The notes under the pieces were generated by a model. The model searched no databases, was not told the origin of the DNA, and saw nothing but the letters and a program-made list of their open reading frames with translations. The translations under genes and the position numbers were made by a program. Shown one piece after another: positions 33,536-41,401 of a stretch of 41,401 bases of DNA (position 1 is its first letter; each line of letters starts with the position of its first letter). This DNA comes from Candidatus Fokinia solitaria. GTDB taxonomy: Bacteria; Pseudomonadota; Alphaproteobacteria; Rickettsiales; Midichloriaceae. The DNA is taken from contig CALPOD020000009.1 of the NCBI GenBank assembly GCA_943325105.2, positions 1 to 41,401 on the forward strand. Direction: 5' to 3'.

Positions 33536-33585
33536 TATTTTATGATATATAATATATTCCAAGCATCGCATAACAAAAAAACACA

Positions 33586-34368
33586 ATGGTGCAGTTCACA
33601 TTACCGAAAAATTCACGTATCCAGAAGGGTAAAGAATACATTACAGATGGCTGTCAAAAAGATGATAAAGAAACTTTATGTGTGAGTATTTATCGATATG
33701 ATCCTGATGGTGAAAGCAACCCGCGAATCGACACATTTTATCTCAAGAAAGATATTTCTGTAAACATGGTCCTTGATGTTCTTATAAAAATTAAGAATGA
33801 AATAGATCCAACCTTAACATTCAGAAGATCTTGTAGAGAGGGAGTTTGTGGAAGTTGTTCTATGAACATAGATGGAGTGAATACCTTAGCATGTACAAAA
33901 CATATAAGCGATATAGGCAATGCAATCAAAATATATCCATTACCACATCTGCCAGTTATAAAAGATTTGGTTGGTGACCTAAGTGGTTTCTACAAACAAT
34001 TTGAAAGAGTTAAGCCATGGCTACATACAAGCCATAAAAACGTTGATTCAGAACAAATTCAATCTGAGGAAGATAGGAAGAAGCTAGATGGATTATATGA
34101 ATGTATTCTTTGTGCATGTTGCTCAACAGCATGTCCAAGTTATTGGTGGAACAGCGAGAAATTCCTTGGTCCTGCAGCACTTTTACAAGCATATAGATGG
34201 ATAATAGATAGCAGAGATGAAGCAACAGAAGAGAGATTGAAGGACTTAGATGATAACTTTAAGCTCTACAGATGTCATACAATAATGAATTGTACAAATA
34301 CATGTCCGAAAGGTCTAAATCCTGCACAATCTATATCTAAAATTAAGAGCATGTTAACTGCTGCATAG
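33586..34368 (+). CDS. sdhB: Succinate dehydrogenase iron-sulfur subunit
   Basis: SdhB carries electrons from the flavoprotein to ubiquinone in complex II. The 260-residue protein has the 2Fe-2S cysteines Cys83, Cys88, Cys91 and Cys103 ([10 protein letters not shown]...C), the 4Fe-4S motif [12 protein letters not shown] and the 3Fe-4S motif [14 protein letters not shown]. Full length. sdhA and sdhCD are not upstream, where the divergent ubiA lies, so it is transcribed alone. Its last 15 nt overlap the end of acpS on the opposite strand. Confidence 0.98.
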   Translation: MVQFTLPKNSRIQKGKEYITDGCQKDDKETLCVSIYRYDPDGESNPRIDTFYLKKDISVNMVLDVLIKIKNEIDPTLTFRRSCREGVCGSCSMNIDGVNTLACTKHISDIGNAIKIYPLPHLPVIKDLVGDLSGFYKQFERVKPWLHTSHKNVDSEQIQSEEDRKKLDGLYECILCACCSTACPSYWWNSEKFLGPAALLQAYRWIIDSRDEATEERLKDLDDNFKLYRCHTIMNCTNTCPKGLNPAQSISKIKSMLTAA

Positions 34369-34725
34369 TATTACATATGCAATTGCGATTGGCTCATCAT
34401 CTGAGATGGAAAGGTGTCCGATGACATTTTTTCCTACTTTCTCAAGGGTTTTATTACTGAAATACGGCTTCCCACTCTTTAAATCCTTAAATATCTCAAT
34501 GTCTTTAAATTTAAAAACTTCACCGATTCCATGTCCAGTAGCTTTACTAAATGCTTCCTTTGCAGCATATCTTTTTGCTATATATGCTTCAATTCTACTA
34601 ATATCAGGAAATTGATTCAACTCATCCTGGGAGAAAATTCGAGTTAAAAATCTCTCCCTACTTTCATCGTAAATTTTTTTGATTCTAGGGATTTGAACTA
34701 TGTCACAACCTATTCCAATTATCAT
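34354..34725 (-). CDS. acpS: Holo-[acyl-carrier-protein] synthase
   Basis: AcpS transfers 4'-phosphopantetheine from CoA to acyl carrier protein. The 123-residue protein starts [15 protein letters not shown] with the Mg-binding Asp8, and has the second signature [14 protein letters not shown] with Glu57. Ends convergently over the last 15 nt of sdhB. Its start lies 23 nt inside the HdaA-like gene, so the two genes are translationally coupled. Confidence 0.96.
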   Translation of the reverse strand: MIIGIGCDIVQIPRIKKIYDESRERFLTRIFSQDELNQFPDISRIEAYIAKRYAAKEAFSKATGHGIGEVFKFKDIEIFKDLKSGKPYFSNKTLEKVGKNVIGHLSISDDEPIAIAYVILCSS

Positions 34726-35365
34726 ATGTATTCTTTAAAATATTTATATCAATCATCATTCGATTGTCTTCACAAGCCCTTTGTAGTTGTAATTTGAAAC
34801 TTAATAACCCCCTAAAACTATTGAAATGGATATGATGTTTAATATGATCTATGACACTTGCCCCAACTTTAATTTTATTTATAAAAAACATTTCTTGGAA
34901 CATCAGAAGAACTATTTCATCATCAGGTTTTTGTATTGGTATTTGATAAGAAGCATTAAGTCTAGATTGAAGATCAGGAATTTTACATCTAATCTTTGTA
35001 GATGTAGTCAATAAAATTACAATGTTATGATCAGTACATCTATTAATTATATGTAATAATGACTTTTCATCAGCCAATTCATAATTATCAATTACAACTT
35101 TTTGGTATTGTTTATCGACTCTAACATCTAAACTGTCAGCTCTACAATTCAAATATAACCCCTTAGTGTCTGACAACCAAATTCTTGCCAGCCGACTTTT
35201 TCCACTTGATGCCTCACCAAATAAAACAATTCTATTAAATTGAATATTTGTTGGGTCGTATTGAGTTGTAAGAGATCTATATGCTTCCTCATTGCACCTT
35301 GTAACGAAAAACTCAGTACTTTTACTTAGAAATTCCTCATCAACTGGTAAAGTCAATTGCTTCAT
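34703..35365 (-). CDS. hdaA: DnaA-related replication regulator (Hda/HdaA-like)
   Basis: A 220-residue AAA+ protein related to the ATPase domain of DnaA but lacking its DNA-binding domain, as in Hda. It starts with the clamp-binding type motif QLTLPV (residues 3-8), which in Hda binds the DNA polymerase beta clamp. Walker A is GEASSGKS (50-57) and a degenerate Walker B is VVIDNYE. Hda with the clamp promotes ATP hydrolysis by DnaA to prevent re-initiation; in Caulobacter HdaA has the same role. It is followed by acpS (23-nt overlap) and preceded by dapD after 6 nt. Confidence 0.85.
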   Translation of the reverse strand: MKQLTLPVDEEFLSKSTEFFVTRCNEEAYRSLTTQYDPTNIQFNRIVLFGEASSGKSRLARIWLSDTKGLYLNCRADSLDVRVDKQYQKVVIDNYELADEKSLLHIINRCTDHNIVILLTTSTKIRCKIPDLQSRLNASYQIPIQKPDDEIVLLMFQEMFFINKIKVGASVIDHIKHHIHFNSFRGLLSFKLQLQRACEDNRMMIDINILKNTYDNWNRL

Positions 35366-35371
35366 AATAAA

Positions 35372-36172
35372 TCAACGCAATAATTCATTTATTCCGACTT
35401 TATTTCTAGTCTCTATATCAGCATATTTCACTATAATTGCACAAGTAATCTGAGCACCAGAATGATTCTGATCTCTAGCGATTGTACCTGGTACTACGAC
35501 TGCATTCTCAGGAATTATTCCATATGAAATTCTACCAGTTGTAGAGTCATATATTCTTGTTGATTGAGATATATGTATGCCAGGTGCAAGGACAGAGCCT
35601 TCAGATACAATAACTCCGCTCGTGATACTGCAGCAGGCTCCAATAAATACATTATCTTCAATTATTGTAGGTTTATCATGTAATGGCTCTAGTACTCCAC
35701 CTATGACAGTCCCAGCCCCAATGTGGCAATTGTTTCCAACATAACAACAACTTCCAAGTGTGGAATTAATATCTATCATTGTGTTTTTACCAACATATGC
35801 ACCAACGTTTGTAAATGATAGCATTATTACACAGCCGCTGCTGATATAAACGCCATATCTAACCAATGCACCTGGAACGACTCTAATCCCAGCTTTTTTA
35901 AAATCTTCTAAAGTCCAGTTAGAGAACTTCAGAGGTATTTTATCATAGTAATTTCCAGGAAGGATGGTTGGGTTTGTAGATTTAAAATAGATCAAGATCG
36001 CCTTTCTGATCCAATCATTTATAACCCATTTACCATCGATTTTTTCACATATTCTTATGTCTCCATCATCTAGCATTTTGAGAGTTCTTTCAGCAGTATC
36101 TCTAGCATTCTGAATGAAGTCACTATTATTCCATGCTTCTTCGATAATTTTCTGAGTACTTTGTAATGACAT
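35372..36172 (-). CDS. dapD: Tetrahydrodipicolinate N-succinyltransferase
   Basis: DapD succinylates tetrahydrodipicolinate in the diaminopimelate and lysine pathway, supplying peptidoglycan precursor. The 266-residue protein has an N-terminal helical domain and the left-handed beta-helix hexapeptide repeats from about 105 to 220 (for example VGAYVGKNTMIDINSTLGS, VGNNCHIGAGTVIGG). Full length. It supports the view, from PBP2 and MreD, that meso-diaminopimelate-type peptidoglycan is made. Confidence 0.97.
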   Translation of the reverse strand: MSLQSTQKIIEEAWNNSDFIQNARDTAERTLKMLDDGDIRICEKIDGKWVINDWIRKAILIYFKSTNPTILPGNYYDKIPLKFSNWTLEDFKKAGIRVVPGALVRYGVYISSGCVIMLSFTNVGAYVGKNTMIDINSTLGSCCYVGNNCHIGAGTVIGGVLEPLHDKPTIIEDNVFIGACCSITSGVIVSEGSVLAPGIHISQSTRIYDSTTGRISYGIIPENAVVVPGTIARDQNHSGAQITCAIIVKYADIETRNKVGINELLR

Positions 36173-36272
36173 ATTTAAAAAAATTAAAATTTATTTTTCA
36201 CCAGTAAATCTATACTTCTAAAGGAATTAAAACAAGTATTTTTTAAAAATATCAATTTTTTTTACAACCTTT

Positions 36273-36302
36273 AATATGGTTTTAATAATAAAGATATAAA
36301 AC
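36273..36302 (+). promoter_or_regulatory. Perfect CtrA-type box and -10 of the 129-aa orphan
   Basis: TTAA-TATGGTT-TTAA (36273-36287) matches the CtrA consensus, followed after 9 nt by TATAAA (36297-36302). The -35 position falls in the box. The distance from -10 to the start codon at 36380 is 77 nt, a fairly long leader. Confidence 0.5.
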
Positions 36303-36379
36303 GTTTATGAATTAAAAACAGTTTTATTAAAAATAGACCGAATGGATATTTAAAACGAGGCCCTAATCCAGTAACATAT

Positions 36380-36769
36380 ATGTCAAAAATTATGGAGGGG
36401 ATTTCTAACATTGAAAATGCATATTCAAAATTTACCGAGGTAAAAAAAGATTCTGTAAACCAATTTTGTTTTGATATTTTAAGATCAATTCATGCAAAAT
36501 TAAAGCATTTACCTAATCTTACAAAAACAGAAAATGAAGTTTTAAGAAAAACACAAACACTTGGAACATATTTGTGTATTAAACATTGCCCTACTGCACA
36601 AAAGAGAATTGTAGATAATCATAGTGCAGGTTTTTTAAATCAGCTTAATGAAAAACTAGAACAAGCATTATGTCATATAGCAGACTTAAAAAGTAATCAA
36701 AAATCTTTTCTAGGTAAATATTTAGGTATTATAAAGAGTTGTAATCTAAAAACCCAAAGAATGATTTAA
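36380..36769 (+). CDS. Unrecognised helical protein (129 aa)
   Basis: No family recognised. The protein is predicted helical, basic, with five cysteines and no signal peptide or membrane segment. I keep the ATG at 36380; a second ATG (Met5) is followed immediately by GGAGGGG, so the purine-rich run is inside the gene rather than before it. It stands alone and overlaps the end of mrp by 4 nt on the other strand. Its promoter carries a perfect TTAA-N7-TTAA. Confidence 0.7.
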   Translation: MSKIMEGISNIENAYSKFTEVKKDSVNQFCFDILRSIHAKLKHLPNLTKTENEVLRKTQTLGTYLCIKHCPTAQKRIVDNHSAGFLNQLNEKLEQALCHIADLKSNQKSFLGKYLGIIKSCNLKTQRMI

Positions 36770-37767
36770 GATAAAAGCCTCTTGAGAACTTCACAAAGGT
36801 CTTTAAAATCCTCAGTTGCAAAATCCCCACCACTAACATCACCTGAGTCGAAGCTTTTTGACATTTCAGGTATGAGAGGGATTGTAGCAAGTAATCTCAG
36901 GCCATTTTCAATTGCATATCTTTTAACATTACCACTCCCAAATATATAATTTTTGGAGTTGTCTGAATTGATTAAATATGCCATATTTTCAATTATACCA
37001 AATACTTTTATATTAAGCTTTTTCAGCATATCAACAGACCTATGTGCATTTGATAAGGCGATCTCTTGAGGTGTTGAGACTATAACTGCTCCATCTATTA
37101 CATAGTTTTCAGCAAGGCTAAGGTGTACATCACCAGTACCAGGAGGAGTATCGATAACTAAATAATCTAACTCAGACTTTATACCAATAAAATTTTTATG
37201 ATGCCAATCAGTATGCAGCAACATGTTGTTTAAAGTTTTAGTTACCATCGGACCTCTCCAGACCAGAGCATCATCTGATTTTACAATAAAGCCCATTGAC
37301 ATTAGCTTCACTCCAGCTTTTTCATGAGGTATAAAGCTGCCATCTTTTATCTTCACCTCTTCATCAACTCCAAATATTTTTTGAATTGATGGACCATATA
37401 TGTCTGCATCAAATAATCCAACCTTATGTCCAGCTATAGATAAATAATAAGCTATGTTGGAGGCAATACTTGACTTACCAACACCTCCTTTTCCTGAACA
37501 TACTAATATGATCTTTTTAATTCCTGGTATTTTTTGCTTTAATTTTACATTCTTTTTTGTAATCTGACTTTGTATGAAACAGATTTTAGTTTTGATGTTT
37601 AATTCATCAGAAATCTTCTTTTCAATATCTTTAGCAATCTTTTCATCTACTGATGTTTTTACATCTATCATCACATAAAATATCTCTTCTTTCTCTATAA
37701 TCTCATCAGTTTTATAAGCAAATCCGCTTTGAATAACTTTTTTAATCCTATCTTTGATGTCGGTCAT
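36766..37767 (-). CDS. mrp: Mrp/ApbC family iron-sulfur carrier ATPase, lacking CxxC
   Basis: P-loop ATPase of the Mrp/ApbC (NBP35) family, which holds and transfers 4Fe-4S clusters. The 333-residue protein has a short N-terminal MIP18-like (DUF59) domain (about 5-65), Walker A CSGKGGVGKSS (90-100), the LFDADIYGPS block and DYLVIDTPPGTGD. The usual CxxC after the ENM motif, which bridges the cluster at the dimer interface, is missing: residues 260-279 read ENMAYLINSDNSKNYIFGSG. The cluster-carrier role may thus be changed. Divergent from hflK. Confidence 0.93.
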   Translation of the reverse strand: MTDIKDRIKKVIQSGFAYKTDEIIEKEEIFYVMIDVKTSVDEKIAKDIEKKISDELNIKTKICFIQSQITKKNVKLKQKIPGIKKIILVCSGKGGVGKSSIASNIAYYLSIAGHKVGLFDADIYGPSIQKIFGVDEEVKIKDGSFIPHEKAGVKLMSMGFIVKSDDALVWRGPMVTKTLNNMLLHTDWHHKNFIGIKSELDYLVIDTPPGTGDVHLSLAENYVIDGAVIVSTPQEIALSNAHRSVDMLKKLNIKVFGIIENMAYLINSDNSKNYIFGSGNVKRYAIENGLRLLATIPLIPEMSKSFDSGDVSGGDFATEDFKDLCEVLKRLLS

Positions 37768-37778
37768 GATTTATATTA

Positions 37779-37807
37779 TTGATTTCACAGATATTTATCT
37801 ATATAAA
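37779..37807 (+). promoter_or_regulatory. Predicted hflK-hflC promoter
   Basis: TTGATT (37779-37784), 17 nt, TATAAA (37802-37807), 23 nt before the hflK start, giving a very short leader. Confidence 0.6.
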
Positions 37808-37830
37808 TAATAAACAAAAAGTAAAAAAAC

Positions 37831-38964
37831 ATGACATCATCGATACCACATTGTAAAGCTCAAAAGCAACCTTTTGATAATCCATGGGATGATAATGAAA
37901 AAACAAAGCCTAAAGATATTAAAAAAGGTATAAACTTTGTTATGTGGAATAATGACAAAACCAGCAATGGTAGTCCGAAAGATCCAAGCTCACTTGATAA
38001 AGGTCTGAAACTAATAATGTTAGTAGTTTTTATTTTTCCAATCCTTGCATGGCTATCTACTGGCTTTTATACAGTAGAGCCAGATCAGGAAGGTGTAATA
38101 ATAAGATTTGGAAAATATCATGCAACAACTCAACCTGGTCTTCGCTATAAGTTTCCTGATCCAATAGATAAAGTTATAAAAGTTAGCGTTACAGCAATCA
38201 ATAGAGAAATAATAGGTGCAAGAATACCAACTGGTATTGATATGACTAATAGAAGTGATGATAAAGCAAAGATAAATATACCTGAAGAAAGTCAAATGCT
38301 AACAGGTGATGAAAATATAATAGATTTACATTTCTTTGTGCAATGGAAAATCAAAGATGCATACAACTATGTTTTCAAAATAAGAGACATATCTTCTGAA
38401 AGCAATACTTTGAGATTAAGTGCAGAGAGTGCAATGCGTGAAGTAATGGGATTAGTAAAACTAAATGATGCGATCTCTGAACAAAGACAAGATATTGAAA
38501 GACAAGCTAGAATCATTTTACAGAAGATGCTTGATGAATACCAAACAGGTATAGAAGTTGTTAACTTAGGTGTACTATACAGTTATGTACCATCAGAAGT
38601 TAAAGACGCATATAGAGATATTCAAGCTGCAAAAGCAGATAAAGAGAGAGAAATAAACCAAGCATACGCATATAGAAATGATATTTTGCCTAAAGCAAGA
38701 GGTCGTGTTTTCTCAATATTAGAAGAAGCTAAAGGTAAAAGAGAAACAATTATCTCTGAAGCACAAGGTCAAGCTAATAAATTCACAAGTATATATAATG
38801 AATATAAAGTTGTACCTGAATTAACAAAGAAAAGACTATATATTGAAGCTATGGAATCTATTTTAGCTAATAAAGAAAAGATTCTTATGACAAAAGGTAC
38901 AAGTAATTCAGTATTACCTCTCTTACCTATGCAAAATGCATTTAAAGAACAAAATAATAAGTAA
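37831..38964 (+). CDS. hflK: FtsH modulator HflK
   Basis: HflK is a SPFH/prohibitin-family membrane protein that forms, with HflC, a large cage around the FtsH protease. The 377 residues include a polar N-terminus with NPWDD, one membrane helix (about 58-78), the SPFH domain (GFYTVEPDQEGVIIRFGKY onward, about 78-260) and an extended coiled coil rich in Ala, Glu and Lys. hflC starts 14 nt after its stop, the normal order. htrA/degP, often next in Rickettsiales and other Proteobacteria, does not follow. Confidence 0.97.
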   Translation: MTSSIPHCKAQKQPFDNPWDDNEKTKPKDIKKGINFVMWNNDKTSNGSPKDPSSLDKGLKLIMLVVFIFPILAWLSTGFYTVEPDQEGVIIRFGKYHATTQPGLRYKFPDPIDKVIKVSVTAINREIIGARIPTGIDMTNRSDDKAKINIPEESQMLTGDENIIDLHFFVQWKIKDAYNYVFKIRDISSESNTLRLSAESAMREVMGLVKLNDAISEQRQDIERQARIILQKMLDEYQTGIEVVNLGVLYSYVPSEVKDAYRDIQAAKADKEREINQAYAYRNDILPKARGRVFSILEEAKGKRETIISEAQGQANKFTSIYNEYKVVPELTKKRLYIEAMESILANKEKILMTKGTSNSVLPLLPMQNAFKEQNNK

Positions 38965-38978
38965 ATAAATATAATTTT

Positions 38979-39851
38979 ATGACACAAAATAAACTTTTTT
39001 CATTGGGATTAATTATATTTGCCTTTATTTTTTTAATTGCGAATTCTGCATACATTTTAGATCAAAGGCAGTATGACATAGTAATTCAATTTGGTGATGT
39101 TATAAGGGAAGATACTACTCCAGGATTGAAATTTAAGATACCATTCATCCAAAATACAGTGTTTTTTGATAATAGGATCCAAACAATAGTTTTCTCTGCC
39201 AGTGATGATAGTGAGGTTGTATCTGCAGACCAAAAAACAATGAAACTTAATGCTTTCAGTAAATACCGTATTTCAGATCCTTTGAAGTTTTTCGTGACAG
39301 TAAGAGATGAAAATACTCTAAGAGCTAGAATGATTGCATTAATGGAATCTGCTATACGTGAAGTGATTGGTAGTACTAAATTCAATGACGTTTTAGGGTA
39401 TAATAGAATAAATGTAATGGAAAATATTACCACAATTGTTAAAGAGCAAATGCTAAAATTTGGTATAGAAGTTCTTGAAGTTAGAATCACAAGAATAGCA
39501 TTACCTGAGAAAGCTCGTGATGCTGTCTATGCTAGAATGAGAACTGAACGTGAAAAAGAAGCTAGTGAGATAAGAGCTACTGGTTCAGAAGAAGGTCAAA
39601 AAATCAGAGCTGATGCTGAAAAACAAAGAGTTGTAATGATAGCTGATGCAAAGCAACAATCTCAAACACTAATTGGAGAAGGAGAGGCAGAAGCTATAAA
39701 AACAATTTCAAATGCAGTTGGTACAGATATAGATTTCTTTGATTTTTATAGATCAATTGAGGCATATAAAAATTCATTTGATTCAAAAGATACAAAAATT
39801 GTAATAGGTACTGAAACACCTTTCTTAAAGTATATGGATTCTAAACAATAA
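38979..39851 (+). CDS. hflC: FtsH modulator HflC
   Basis: Partner of HflK, 290 residues. It has an N-terminal membrane helix (about 7-26), the SPFH domain with DQRQYDIVIQFGDVIRE and PGLKFKIPF, and the coiled-coil region with RMRTEREKEASEIRATGSEE, EGQKIRADAEKQRV and GEGEAEA. The C-terminus is DFYRSIEAYKNSF, as in the family. Cage formation around FtsH on the periplasmic side is expected. It is the last gene of its transcript, followed by a separate promoter for the transporter. Confidence 0.97.
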   Translation: MTQNKLFSLGLIIFAFIFLIANSAYILDQRQYDIVIQFGDVIREDTTPGLKFKIPFIQNTVFFDNRIQTIVFSASDDSEVVSADQKTMKLNAFSKYRISDPLKFFVTVRDENTLRARMIALMESAIREVIGSTKFNDVLGYNRINVMENITTIVKEQMLKFGIEVLEVRITRIALPEKARDAVYARMRTEREKEASEIRATGSEEGQKIRADAEKQRVVMIADAKQQSQTLIGEGEAEAIKTISNAVGTDIDFFDFYRSIEAYKNSFDSKDTKIVIGTETPFLKYMDSKQ

Positions 39852-39871
39852 TCTTTTTGTAAAAAAAGTTC

Positions 39872-39900
39872 TTGACTTGATATTTGTTTTGTGGTGATAT
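39872..39900 (+). promoter_or_regulatory. Predicted promoter of the ProP-like transporter
   Basis: TTGACT (39872-39877), 17 nt, TGATAT (39895-39900). Transcription would start near 39907 and give a leader of about 88 nt holding the hairpin at 39930-39954. Confidence 0.5.
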
Positions 39901-39929
39901 CTTTATAAAGTGTCATTAAGCCTCAGTAG

Positions 39930-39954
39930 TATAGCGTATATCTTTAACGCTATA
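39930..39954 (+). promoter_or_regulatory. Leader hairpin before the ProP-like transporter
   Basis: TATAGCGT (39930-39937) and ACGCTATA (39947-39954) form a perfect 8-bp stem with a 9-nt loop, 41 nt before the start codon. No T-run follows, so it is not a terminator; a regulatory leader or an operator is possible. Confidence 0.5.
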
Positions 39955-39994
39955 TCCCTGTGATGATGAAGTTACAAAATAAACTTAACGAAAA

Positions 39995-41401
39995 ATGTCA
40001 AATCAAAAACTTACAAGACAACAAAAGGAATCAGTATTTTTACTATCAATAGGTACATTTCTTGAGTATTTCGACTTGATGCTTTATATGCATATGGCAG
40101 TTTTACTAAATGACCTATTTTTCCCACAAGATGATCCTGCAGTAGCAAAAATCCTTGGAGCTTTTGCATTCGCATCAACCTATATGTTTAGGCCAATAGG
40201 AGGTTTTATTATTGGAATTCTAGGAGATAAGATAGGAAGAAAGAAAACAGTTATGATAACAACATTTGTTATGGCTGGATGCTGTTTAACTATGGCTGCT
40301 CTACCAACTTATGCTGAAATAGGTATTACTGCCACTGTTGTCATGATTCTTTGTAGGGCTCTACAAGGCTTTTCTTCTATGGGTGAAGTAACTGGTGCTA
40401 AACTTTATGTTATGGAATCTTTTAAACAACCTTATAGGTATATATTCTGTGCACTTATATCTTTACAATATCTCATTGGAATTATATTAGCGCTTTTAGT
40501 GGCATCATTTGCACTTTCTATGGATACACCTCTCGGCTGGAGACTGGCATTTATGATTGGAGCGGTGATTGCAGTTGTAGGATTAGCTGCTAGAACAAGA
40601 CTTAGAGAGACTCCTGAGTTTGTCGATTACCAAAGAAGGATGAAGATTATGGGGGCATCTAAAGGTATAGTAATGCCTAAAATAGAATTCCCTAATCAGA
40701 AAGTTAACTTTAAGACAGTTTTCTTTCTTTTAATGCAATGGCCTACATCAGGTGTGTCATACTGCTCAGCATATTTTTATGCTGGAGAGTTTATGAAAGA
40801 GTCACTAGGGTTCACAGCTGAACAAGTTATAAATCAGAATCTAAAATTATCAATTTTATCAGTTTTTATCTATTTGATAACTATAACAGCTTCAAGGAAA
40901 TATCATCCAGCAAAAATAGCAAAAGTATATACAATCATGGCTCTTTGCTATTTACCATTTATTCCATATTTATTTAATACAGTTGATAGTGTATTCAGAC
41001 TAACAGTTCTCCAATTGATGTTGATAATACCTTTACTCTGCTTTAATTGCTCTGATGTGATTTTTTTCAGGCATTTTCCAGTCACTAAGAGATTTAAGTG
41101 TGTTGCTATAATATTCGGTTTTGGTTCTTTGTTTGTAGCAATCATGCCAACACTATTCATATATCTAAAAAGTCATTTCGGGCACTACGGATTATTATTT
41201 ATATTCATACCAGCAGTAACATTGCAGTTATTTGCACTCAACTATGTCAAAAAACTAGAAAAAGCAAAAGGTTGTTACTCGGAATACCCGAATGTTAGAC
41301 TACAAACAGTCACATATCCAGCAGAGTATGAGTTCAAGAATCCAGAGCTTTATGCTGGATATGACCTTGAGTGTAAATACAGTACAATTCTATTAAATAA
41401 G
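39995..41401 (+). CDS. MFS transporter, ProP-like (partial, cut by right edge)
   Basis: Major facilitator superfamily transporter of the metabolite:proton symporter (ProP/proline-betaine type) group. The ATG at 39995 opens a frame of 469 codons that is still open at the window end. Early residues SIGTFLEYFDLMLYMHMA and the motif-A loop GILGDKIGRKKT (about 75-86) are typical, as is the FRPIGG segment before it and the ALQGFSSMGEV segment after. About twelve membrane helices can be counted, then a polar tail with YPAEYEFKNPE. Rickettsiales carry many such paralogues for host metabolite import; the substrate cannot be inferred. Confidence 0.92.
   Translation, partial: MSNQKLTRQQKESVFLLSIGTFLEYFDLMLYMHMAVLLNDLFFPQDDPAVAKILGAFAFASTYMFRPIGGFIIGILGDKIGRKKTVMITTFVMAGCCLTMAALPTYAEIGITATVVMILCRALQGFSSMGEVTGAKLYVMESFKQPYRYIFCALISLQYLIGIILALLVASFALSMDTPLGWRLAFMIGAVIAVVGLAARTRLRETPEFVDYQRRMKIMGASKGIVMPKIEFPNQKVNFKTVFFLLMQWPTSGVSYCSAYFYAGEFMKESLGFTAEQVINQNLKLSILSVFIYLITITASRKYHPAKIAKVYTIMALCYLPFIPYLFNTVDSVFRLTVLQLMLIIPLLCFNCSDVIFFRHFPVTKRFKCVAIIFGFGSLFVAIMPTLFIYLKSHFGHYGLLFIFIPAVTLQLFALNYVKKLEKAKGCYSEYPNVRLQTVTYPAEYEFKNPELYAGYDLECKYSTILLNK

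Overview
The window is an AT-rich stretch of chromosome from an alphaproteobacterium, most likely a Rickettsiales-type (or Holosporales-like) intracellular organism. The evidence is a duplicated b/b' pair of F0 ATP synthase genes, HemF, CcoG, HdaA-like and ProP-like proteins, small intergenic spaces, weak ribosome binding sites, and the standard genetic code (TGA is used as a stop, for example in mnmA). LptF, PBP2, an MreD-like protein and DapD imply that a peptidoglycan and LPS-type envelope is kept. This placement rests on gene content and recalled families, not on a database search.

Layout. 1-1171 (minus): atpE, b' and b of the F0 operon (b runs off the left edge), without atpB upstream. 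1172-1709: a 538-bp gap with two palindromes. 1710-3808 (plus): a fused double TrpR/YerC-type regulator and rmuC. 3812-7792 (minus): an orphan helical protein, a serine esterase, PBP2 and an MreD-like protein. 8009-12036 (plus): lon and a second orphan helical protein. 12060-16071 (minus): initiator tRNA, rplQ, rpoA, rpsK, rpsM, then yqgE and hemF. 16139-17479 (plus): ffh. 17694-20539 (minus): mnmA and yidC. 20670-21392 (plus): a BI-1 family protein. 21409-33481 (minus): tgt, an orphan, tspO, a P-loop kinase, a large exported protein, an AhpD-like protein, lptF, ccoG, an orphan, an exported nucleoside-deoxyribosyltransferase-like protein, hslU and ubiA. 33586-34368 (plus): sdhB. 34354-36172 (minus): acpS, hdaA-like and dapD. 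36380-36769 (plus): an orphan. 36766-37767 (minus): mrp. 37831-41401 (plus): hflK, hflC and a ProP-like transporter cut by the right edge.

Functionally most of the window is housekeeping: energy (ATP synthase, succinate dehydrogenase, ubiquinone, cytochrome oxidase assembly, haem), envelope (PBP2, MreD, YidC, LptF, DapD), proteolysis and its control (Lon, HslU, HflKC), translation and replication control. Partners usually encoded next door (atpB, rodA, hslV, sdhA, secY/adk) are absent from their usual places, so classical operons have been broken up.

The most interesting signal is a possible regulon. Four of the five clearly unrecognised cytosolic or membrane genes (3812-4816, 10651-12036, 22578-23030, 36380-36769) are each preceded by CtrA-type boxes (TTAA-N7-TTAA, or TTAC-N7-TTAA) placed over the -35 region of a TATAAA/TATAAT -10. 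Two of these boxes are tandemly duplicated as 22-bp and 19-bp repeats. Other points are an exported protein with a nucleoside 2-deoxyribosyltransferase fold signature, a single-chain TrpR-like dimer with a possible autoregulatory operator, an Mrp protein without its CxxC iron-sulfur motif, and an initiator tRNA with a changed anticodon stem and a trailer complementary to its own T arm.
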